Below are positions 55,364 to 64,000 of a DNA stretch of 64,000 nucleotides, piece after piece. Source of the stretch: Aralia elata (lineage: Eukaryota > Streptophyta > Magnoliopsida > Apiales > Araliaceae); contig CM068385.1 in NCBI GenBank assembly GCA_034770075.1, forward strand, positions 72,050,479 to 72,114,478. Direction: 5' to 3'. Every line of letters begins with the position of its first letter. The first letter of the stretch is position 1. A program made the translations under genes and the position numbers. Under the pieces are notes generated by a model. It worked only from the letters and a program-made list of their open reading frames with translations, was not told where the DNA came from and did not search any database.

Positions 55364-55637
55364 GTGGCTGGCTGCACTTGCTCTACGCTTTAATCTGATT
55401 CTTACTAATCTGTGTTGTGCCTTTTATGCTCTGTGATCTCTATTGAGCTTTACGTTCTCAGAGCATGTGTTTATGATCCCATTGAGCTTTTGCTATAGCT
55501 TGCTTATCATATAGGACTGCTCTATTATATTCAGATGCTAGCTCTGCGGACTCTTTCTTATCACAGAGTACTGCTCCATGATCTTTAGGTGCTAGCTCCA
55601 TTATTGTAGAGGAATGCTCTACGATCTTTAGACATTA
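55364..55637 (-). mobile_element. Repeat G2, part before solo LTR F
   Basis: Near copy of the start of G1 at 31542, beginning gtggctggctgcac. Its last five bases (catta) are the target duplication of F. Confidence 0.7.
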
Positions 55638-58600
55638 TGTGACGCCCCCAAATTCGGGTCACCTGAGCCACGGACCTGGTTCGCCACTATCTAAAACAAG
55701 AATTATACAATCGATAACTTAAAGCGGAATAAAGGAATATTTACATTGATATAACATAAATAAACCTGTCCCAAGTCTCGAAACCAATACTAATACAAAA
55801 CATAACATAATACAAAAGGGTAAATATGTCTTAATACAAACGGTAATTCTAGAACAACAAAATACAACTACTCCGTAGCTTTCCCCTTTCCCTTATCTTT
55901 TCCTGAGCTCTCGCCACGTGCCGCACTAACTGAAATGTTTTAAGGAAAGCAAGGGTGAGCAACAAATTGCCCCGCAAGTATAATAGCAGTGAATAATCAC
56001 ATGAATAACTTTATAGCTCTCAGGAGTAAAAATTTAGCTAACACAAGGAAATAAACAACTTCTTTCATCACCGTTATAGTGGCCACTAAGGACCGAAGGA
56101 TTTCTGAAGTATTCAAGGATTTCAAAGTTTCCCAAAGAAGGGAACTATTCAATACTGAGGGTGCACCAAGGCACAGAACTCTATTCTAGAATTACTGGAA
56201 ATTCATCCGATAATCCACAAAACTGGTATAATAGGTGATCAGCCTAAAATACCTGGCGTTATGCATAAGCCTTACATTTTCTATTTACGCGCATGTCGGT
56301 TCCCCGACATTTATACAATTTCCCCTGCTGTGAGGGTTGTTCTACTCAGCTTTACATGGGAGTCCAGACCAAAACAATTTGATCGGACAATTTTACTTAA
56401 CAACAATAATAGTTGGAGGACTTTAACCTCACTTTAGTAACCAAATCAATAAGTGTCTAGCTGAAACAATTAGCCTTGACATGGCTTTTAAACAGTCTAT
56501 GGAATAAAGAACTTTAAGGTTCAACAACATGCATGATAGCATTAAAAATATCTTGAATGAATAACAATTCGAAATCTTTGGAATCACACAATATATAACA
56601 TTGCATGAAATGGGCTTTCATTGCAATACTTGAATAAAAGTATGAATACTAGCACACTAATTGCTAAATTGATAAGTAATTTGGACGGAGTCAAGAAGCT
56701 CAATAAGCTTGCTCAATAAATAATATTTGCTCGAATATAATTTTGAGTAGGGTAAGTAAACTTGCATAATAATAACTGAATAAGATAGGAGACCTACTCG
56801 ATAGATAAATGAGTTAAGGAAAAGTCGCACAATTAAATAAGGGTTGAGTAAGAAACTTGCCTTGTATGTGCGTTAATAACTTGACGTTAATCGTCCGTCA
56901 ACAAAATATCCTACATAGTTTATTAAAATCATCATAAATATTAGTCACATAAGAACTAGGTTCATTACAGTCATCACATCATTAAAATACATTGATTGCC
57001 ACTACGCTTACCCAGTCGGGGGTCTCGCTCCCCGGTGAGCGAGCGGCTATATCGTTTAGGTCGACACGGGTATAAATTAAGCACATAAAGCTTTAACAAG
57101 ATATAAGCGTTTTTAATCATTTTGTACAAAAATATAAGTTTTAGACTCGCGGAAAAATTTACTGGGTCCGACCCGATCCGGCCCGACCCGACCCGGCCCG
57201 GTCCAGCCTGACCCGACCCGGACCAGGCGCGGAACAGCGGCATGCAGTAGCAGTTCTGCAGTTCCTGCAGAACCGCGAACTGGTAGACTCTCGCCCGCTT
57301 CAGCTCCTATATCTCCCTCTATACTTGATCAATTTGGTCTGTTATGGACTCTATGGATTCCTAAGACATGAGGCTACAATATATCAAAAATGCAAGATGA
57401 CCCATAAACACTAACATAGCCAAATCCTTAGCCAAAGCACAACATTGATGCTCTGTTTTTCGCAGTCATGATACATTTCACTAAAACCTTCACTGTAACT
57501 TTATTTTAGCATCATTTTGGTTCATACCAACTAGGTTATCTTCACAACTCATGGAAGCATAATATTAAAACAACAAGCAATCAAAATAATTACACCATCA
57601 AGGCTTTACAGTCCTCTAACAGTCCATAGGTCCAAAAGTCCAAAAATGTCCAAAGTTCATCCTTTAAGCCAAGGTTCGGATCTTTCCTTGTTTTTGTTCC
57701 ACTTTGAGGGTGTTAATGGTTTATATAGATTCTTAAGAACCTCCATGGTAGATTCAACACAACCAACAACAACGAACATCAACAAAATCCAATCCGCAAG
57801 CATGAAAGCAAAACAAAACTCATGAAAACTTCACTTGGAGAAGAAATGGTTGTGGTTTGTGATTACCTCTTTGTTGCTTGCTTTGTGTAGGATGAGATGG
57901 TTGCTAGAGTGTTCCTGGACTCCCTCTTGCTGCTCTTCTCCTTCTTTTTCCTCCTTCCTTGCTTTCCTTCTTCGCGAACACTCCTTATCTTTTGCTACTT
58001 CCTTCTTTCTCTCTCTATGGTATTCCCTCTCTCTCTCTGTAGCTCTCTCCTTGCTTGAAAAATGAGAAGTATGCAGATGGTTTGAATGAGAAGGAGAATG
58101 AGCTGGTGGGAGATAAGGTGGAGTGGCTTCGGGAGGAGAAGGAATATATTGGGAGAGCTAAAATGGTGTACCCGAGCTCTTGAAAATGTAATTGAGGAGG
58201 ATGTCTTGTGAAGAGTTAACAATCCAAGTCTAGTGTACTGTGACAGTTTATTCCCCCTCATTTAATTGGCTAATACAATTAGTGCTCTCTCTTGATTGGT
58301 TGAGGCTTAATTACCTCTCCAATTAATCAAAATATACAGATAAATATACCCGAATACTCCCACTTTTGTACCAAATTTGGTAAATAATTTTACCCAAAAT
58401 TAAAATGGGTACTCCCATAAATTATTGGGACACATAAAAATATTTATTATGGAATTTGTCAATTTATTCGGAACACCCATACTATACATTTCGGATACAG
58501 ATTAAATCACGTATCAGCTCCAATAAAATTTCTGACACTTGGAAAAATTATTCCCTCGCATACACGTCTTAACAAAATTAATAGAAAGAGACGCAAAAAT

Positions 58601-58854
58601 ATTCGGGCGTGAATAGTGCTCGTGAATAGTGCCTCGGGAAGCGGGTCCTGCTAATAGTAATTATATGAATTTTTGTAAAATCGATTTATTCACTCTAACG
58701 ACGCAACAACGCATAACATTTAATACATGCACATTATCTAGGCTGCAACACAACTTTGAGCACATAACACATAATAATATAAATAAAAATACAAATTCAT
58801 TTTATTCATACATAACTCGGGTTACAAGGAAATCTAAAATTCCCGATCGTTACA
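55638..58854 (-). mobile_element. Solo LTR F, 3.2 kb
   Basis: A complete LTR from TGTGACGCCCCC to CGATCGTTACA on the plus strand, flanked by perfect duplications catta (55633-55637 and 58855-58859), without internal domain. The end signature places it on the minus strand, related to E. It has a GC-rich block at 57165-57240 with repeated cccgacccg words, and a perfect 9-bp-arm inverted repeat at 57253-57273 (gttctgcag/ctgcagaac, loop ttc). A CT-rich stretch (57890-58060) is the reverse of a purine-rich leader. No gene. Confidence 0.92.
57165..57273. repeat. GC-rich block and perfect inverted repeat in LTR F
   Basis: tccggcccgacccgacccgg-type words followed by the 9-bp-arm hairpin gttctgcag-ttc-ctgcagaac. 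It occupies the place where E and H2 carry paired GC palindromes. Confidence 0.75.
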
Positions 58855-60964
58855 CATTATCTCTGATGTTGTTATAGAGGACTGCTCTACGATCTTCTGA
58901 TGCTATAGCACCTTTATTGTAGAGGACAACTCTACCATATTCAGACATTATCTCTGCTGTGCTTCGTTTATATCTGGCAGAGTATCTTTGTTATCTTTGG
59001 CTCAACTATACGATTACTTGATTAGGTTGTTGCTTATCTACTCTACGAATTTGTCTAGGGAATAGGTCGCAGACTCTTGGTGGAATCGTAGAGTATATGT
59101 TTGAGTTGCCCTATGATCTCTGTTAGGACTTGATGCTTCAGATGTGCTCTGAGATTCTCGTTTGGATTGTCTAATAGCTCATGGACAACTTACTTGGTAG
59201 TCTTTATAAAGATTACTGCTTTAACTTTGAGTGATCAGGTAGAGGTTACTCTACGTTTTTGCTTGGTTGTAGACGTTGCAATCATAGGATCAGTACACTC
59301 TATTATTAGGACGTCCATCGTAGTGACTCTACGTTTTGGGGTAGTGTGGGTGACTTGTTTATCAGTCGTAAAGTTTAGGGATTTTATGATTTGGGGGTGA
59401 GGTGTCATATGGTTTTATCAGGTTCTGGTTTCTTATCCTTAGTATGAGTTGGCTTGCTTCCCCTCGTCTTGTGCATTGCTAGGCTTAAGTTGATTGTTGC
59501 TTCCCCATAGTTTATATCACCATCTTATGAATGAATTCTTTAGTATTGGGTCGTAGAGTATTTTCCTTGACACTGGCCGGTCTACGATCCCTTTATCTGG
59601 CACTACAATCGTAGAGTTGGTGTGAACTTAATGTGGACCTAGTTCTTGTATGTCTCTTCAACACTATATTATGCTGTTTTGAGCTCTGACCTCTGAGAGA
59701 GTCTTACTGGAGAATCACGACTCTGCAACTGGTCAGAAGTTTGTTGACGAGATTCAAACTTCCACTTGAATGGGCTTCAGTAATCATAATACCTGCAAGT
59801 TAAATAAATTTCTAACTTGGTACCCACTATTATTTGGGTCCTGCGAGGTTAGTATTTTCGAATGCCTGAGTCTTCTCGACTTTGGATTCACAATCATGTA
59901 TTACAGCTCCTATATGAGATGACAGTTATTTATGTTGTGTGAGAGGACAAGCTTGTGTGAAACTATTGTGGATCCTCCAACCTTTTCTTTAGATAGGTCC
60001 TTTCTTATGTATATCATGTTCTAAGTTTTTGAACTTTAGTAGAGTAGTGGTCAGTTCAGTGAGTTGTACTCAGATGGTTCGTAGAGTTGATCAGTCTCTA
60101 CAACCTCTCAAAGTACAGCAGTAGACATGACTACACTCTATGTTTTATCAAAAACTTAGATCATGGAGTAATGGGACAAACAGCAGAAAAGGCAGGAGAG
60201 CTAAGTTAGGATGAATATTAAGCATAACCACCTTATTGAATTCTTGAAACAACAGTGTTAATGAAAGAATATGAATTTAATGATGATAAATCCTATTGAG
60301 TTTTCCACATCCAATGTGAAAGATAAACTTTCAAATATCAGGACTAATTTAATTAAAGACAAGTCTTTAACAAGTGATTACCTAGCACACACAAGAGCAA
60401 CTGCATATCAGTTGAACACTACTAACTCTTCTAGCAACAACATAAGGCAAGACTCTATTTGTGGATAAACTTCAGATATATTTCACAAGAGCTTTATTTT
60501 CAGCCTCAAATGTGGATAGAGAGTAAAGTGATTTTAGGCCATTATTCTCACCTTATCTCTTTCTCTTTTTGAGAAAGAAAATGATTCCTTGATAGATTAC
60601 AAAAAAATAGAGGTACAATTTAATCATGCAATCATGCAATACAATTCAATGATCAATAATATTAGCATTTGAGGTTACAAAACTAAATACCTCACTGATG
60701 TCAATCACTTGACAATCAGTGGAACTGCTTGTGATAGCGCACATTGTCGTTAGTTAATGATTTGTAATCTTTCAAGTTACTACCAACATCATCATTTGTT
60801 CCTTCATAGTGCTGCATTGACTGACACATCAAGCAAATCCGTTGAGTTATGGACAGAGTAAGTCATGACACCCCATAGTCCTTGATATGCTTGAATGAAC
60901 CTCAGAGTTCATATTTTGTTTAGTAGGGTCATTCCACATGTATTTGAGAAGCACATAGAATCAT
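58855..60964 (-). mobile_element. Repeat G2, part after solo LTR F
   Basis: 58860-59274 completes the match to G1 31542-32231. At 59275 it jumps directly to sequence matching G1 48881 onward, so about 1.25 kb of G1 (without nested elements) is missing or was never present. It is cut at 60964 by the Athila-like element, so its own primer site is not in the window next to it. Confidence 0.7.
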
Positions 60965-62319
60965 TGATGAGTGGGTTTTATACCTACGAATCAGGTCTTG
61001 TTAGACTTAATTATTGCAGTCTTTAAGTATTTTTAGTATTGTTTTAGTATTGTTTTATTCGTTTTTGTGTTTATTTATTGTAGGATGGAGCTTGAGGGGC
61101 AAAAGAGTCAATTTGGAGCTTAAAGGGTTAAAATCAGACTTGGTGGCATTTTTGTAAATCTGAGGGCATGACCTAGCGCCAGAAGCGCTAGGAATAACAC
61201 TACTATAGCGCCAGAGGCGCTAGTGCACGATTTATGTTGCTGATGTGCGGCTGGATGGAGAAGAAGAAGCCAATTTGGAAGAGGATTCAAGCTATTATTG
61301 ATAAGAGAGAGAAGGAAACCCTAAGAAGGAACAGGGAGACTTTTATTATTATTATTCTACTTTTCTAGAGATATAGTTTTTGGAGTTTTACTGTGGATTA
61401 TTGTTGTTCAAGTGCTGGATTTTGATGTGGGTTTGAGCTTACTTTGGATTTTTGTCAACAATTGGGTTTGATCAATCTACTTCTTCTTACTTCAATTGAT
61501 TGTTCATTTTCCTATGTGTAGTTTTGATCCCATAATGACTTTTGGTTCAATCATGAACTAATCTCCATTATGGGATTCTAACGGAATTTAATATGTAGTC
61601 TAGTTATAAGCCGGAGTGTTGGATTGTTTTGCATATCATAAGAAGTTTCTATCATGATTGTTTTGCACGTATGAATGTTTGATCACCATTCGATTTCAGT
61701 GCTTGTATGGAATTGAAAAATAACATATGAGTATGGATTGTAATCATGATAGCTTGCGAATATGAGGCTTAATTGGATAGCTTAATATTTTGTGAATCAG
61801 ATAAAAATACACTGTTTCACCGTAAGAGTTAAAATAAGGGCTTGTGCTTTAAATCAGTATAATTGCAATTTCACATAGAAATATAGTGATTTTGGTTATA
61901 GGGGTGATTACATGGTGTCTATTGAGTATGGATATTATGTAAGTAGGTCATAATACATTGGCAGATGGTTATGTCTATATTAGTGCCCGTGGCTATTTTT
62001 CTGTGATATGTGAACTGTCTAGCATGATGGTGGTAATTAGATGAACTATTAAATGAAGTTAGGATCCCATTAATTCCAAGTTTGATATATTTCGTTAGTA
62101 TTCGCATATTTAGTTGTTAATTTGTTGAGAAATAATTTTGTCACCAAAATCAAGTCATTAGTTTAGGCAAATAAATATAGTGATAGAACTGATGCATAGT
62201 GATTTAATTTAGCACTTTGTCTGTGGGACGATACTCTACTTCCTTTGTATTACTTGTTGACGCATGTATGCTTGCATGAGTTAGAGCTCTTTTGTTAAAG
62301 ACTAAAAAAAGAGGTAACA
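60965..62319 (+). mobile_element. Athila-like element, 5' LTR (element continues past the right edge)
   Basis: Similarity between G1 and G2 breaks at aatcat followed by TGATGAGTGGG, taken as the LTR start. The LTR ends gaggtaaca a few bases before an Athila-type primer site, giving about 1.36 kb. It contains paired GC-rich dyads. The preceding atcat should be the target duplication, to be matched beyond the window. Confidence 0.8.
61172..61222. repeat. Paired GC-rich dyads in the Athila-like LTR
   Basis: cctagcgccagaagcgctagg (8-bp perfect arms) and tagcgccagaggcgcta (7-bp arms), 14-15 bp apart. Confidence 0.88.
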
Positions 62320-62325
62320 AGTTTT

Positions 62326-62343
62326 TGGCGCCGTTGCCGGGGA
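62326..62343 (+). promoter_or_regulatory. Athila-type primer binding site
   Basis: tggcgccgttgccgggga, the form known for Athila elements and assigned to tRNA-Asp, 6 bp after the LTR end. Confidence 0.85.
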
Positions 62344-62468
62344 AAGGCGTTTAGATTTTTATTATTATCATCAGTTTTAAGCTATATTGTTTGACTTAGA
62401 TAAATCTGATCTTTTCTCATTTCTATTTTTGTTTTTGTTTTGAGTTTTAGGTACTTGTAGAAATTTTT

Positions 62469-64000
62469 ATGCACACACGAGCATCCAACTCAGAATTGAC
62501 ACCAGCACAGGATAATATTGACGGCAGAGGTTGGAAAGCAAGAGTGCGTAGAAATTTACAACCACAGTTAGAAGGAACTATACCGAATATGGCGGAAGAA
62601 CAAAGAGTAGAGCAAAGAGAGGAGCATAAAGCTTTGAGGGACTATTCTATGCCAAACATCAGTGGATTACAGTCTAGCATAGTCAGACCGGCAATAGCAG
62701 CAAATACCTTTGAGATAAAACCGGGCACCATTCAAATGGTGCAGAATTCGGTTCAGTTTGGGGGTGCTGCTACAGACGATCCTAATGAGCATCTCTTAAG
62801 TTTCATTGAAATATGCGATACATTTAGGTACAATGGAGTGACGGAGGATGCCATCCGACTAAGACTATTTCCATTCTCATTGAGGGATAGAGCGAGAAGT
62901 TGGCTTCATTCTTTGCCTTCAGGATCAATTACTACATGGGAGGACCTAGCACAGAAGTTCTTAGCCAAGTTTTTCCCAATGGCTAAAACTGCAAAAATGA
63001 GGACAGCAATCTCTCAGTTTGAGCAACAACAGGGTGAGTCCTTATACGAGGCCTAGGATAGGTACAAGGACATACTAAGAAAGTGTCTGCACCATGGGAT
63101 GCTTGATTGGATGGTGATCAACACATTTTATAATGGATTGGGATGGCAGTCGAGGCAGATGGCAGACGCAGCTGCAGGAGGAGCTTTAGGGGCGAAGAGC
63201 TATGGCGAAGCTTATAACCTTATCGAGACTATGACAGCGAATGATTTCCAGAATCCTACAGCCAGAATGCCACAGCCCAGAGTTGCAGGTTTGTTGGAAG
63301 TGGATGCTATTACCCAGTTGTCAGCCCAGATGGCGGCTATGGCAAAGAAAATAGATTCGTTGTCAGAAAGCAAAGCCAAGTCAGTTGCCTTCATATGCGA
63401 GATTTGTGCGGGGTCACACTCAACAGATCAATGTGCTATCAGCTCGGAGTCGGTGCAGTATGTGAACAGTTATAGGAAAGACCAAGGACAGTTTCAGAAC
63501 ACATACAACCCCAACAACCGCAATCATCCAAACTTTAGTTGGTCAAATAATCAAGGAAATCAGCAACAACAGTTTCAGCAGAATCAACAGTTTCCATCTC
63601 AGCCAGCGCAGCAACAGTTTGTTCCACGACCACCTTTTCCACCAGGATTTTCTTAACAACAACAACATCAGACTCCATATGCACCTCAGCAAGAAAAGAA
63701 AACACAAATGGAGGAGATGATGTTGAAGTATATGGCAAATACAGAGGTTATAATCAAAAGCCAGGCAGTGGCTATTAAAAATCTGGAAACTCAAATGGGG
63801 CAAATGGCGATTATGCTTAACAACAGGCCCCAAGGTTCATTGCCAAGTAACACAGAGGCAAATCCACAGAGAGAGGGTAAAGAGCAGTGTCAGGCCATAA
63901 CACTCAGATCTGGAAAGCAATATTCAGGAAATGCACCAGGCACAATAGTACCTGGTCTACATGGGGATGACATTGGGGCAGAAACTGAGACAGAAATCGA
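62469..64000 (+). pseudogene. gag: Athila-like gag, interrupted by two stops and cut by the window edge
   Basis: The frame begins MHTRASNSEL about 125 bp after the primer site. It contains the Athila gag signature: IKPGTIQMVQNSVQFGG, DDPNEHLLSF, AIRLRLFPFSLRDRARSWL, LPSGSITTWEDLAQKFLAKF, then RYKDILRKCLHHGM and INTFYNGL. A single zinc knuckle CEICAGSHSTDQC lies near 63396-63434, followed by a Gln-rich region. TAG at 63054-63056 replaces an expected Trp in YEAWDRY-like sequence. TAA at 63654-63656 replaces a Gln in the Gln run. Both are single transitions, and the frame continues to the right edge (LETQMGQMA). Only the Gag part of the polyprotein is in the window. Confidence 0.9.

Noticed and set aside
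57835..58261. Ser/Leu-rich ORFs on both strands in solo LTR F
   Set aside because: They derive from the CT/GA-rich leader-like stretch of the LTR. Low-complexity composition explains them.

Overview
This window is plant nuclear DNA, most likely from an angiosperm with a large, repeat-rich genome. It is built almost entirely from LTR retrotransposons inserted into one another. No host protein-coding gene, tRNA, rRNA or CRISPR array could be supported. The plant assignment rests on chromodomain-type Ty3/gypsy polyproteins (Tekay/Del-like), a Tat/Ogre/Retand-like element with an archaeal-type RNase H, an Athila-like gag behind a tRNA-Asp-type primer site, and initiator-Met primer sites (TGGTATCAGAGC). 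The species cannot be read from the sequence. Names A-H are local labels.

Left half (1-31541): 1-148 looks like the end of an Athila-type LTR inserted in the integrase of element D (+ strand). D's pol tail ends at 958, followed by a polypurine tract and its 3' LTR (1007-28478). That LTR is split by element C (2760-26748, + strand, target duplication ctaat), a Tat-type element that keeps both 2.0-kb LTRs, primer site and polypurine tract. Inside, C keeps only fragments of aRNase H and integrase plus three tandem arrays. C is itself split by element A (4948-18242, - strand, duplication gtaat), a Tekay-like chromovirus with 3.8-kb LTRs and a polyprotein frame broken by three stops. D ends inside another LTR (E, to 31541).

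Right half (31542-64000): two related copies (G1, G2) of a noncoding copia-like element form the substrate. G1 carries a truncated LTR (H1), which carries element B (32499-46958, - strand, duplication tttga). B is a nearly intact Tekay-like chromovirus with almost identical 4.2-kb LTRs and one stop in the reverse transcriptase. A complete solo LTR (H2, 51679-54491, duplication gatct) lies in the G LTR, and a second (F, 55638-58854, duplication catta) in G2. An Athila-like element enters G2 at 60965 and runs off the right edge.

Age order is self-consistent by eye: C LTRs differ by roughly 2%, A (nested in C) by about 1%, B by about 0.3%. The most interesting item is an extra ORF between primer site and gag in both A and B. 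It encodes a conserved coiled-coil protein and starts just after a splice-acceptor-like sequence. Other points of interest are a 17-copy, indel-free 70-bp array in C and paired GC-rich dyads in LTRs of several families. All identity figures are by-eye estimates.
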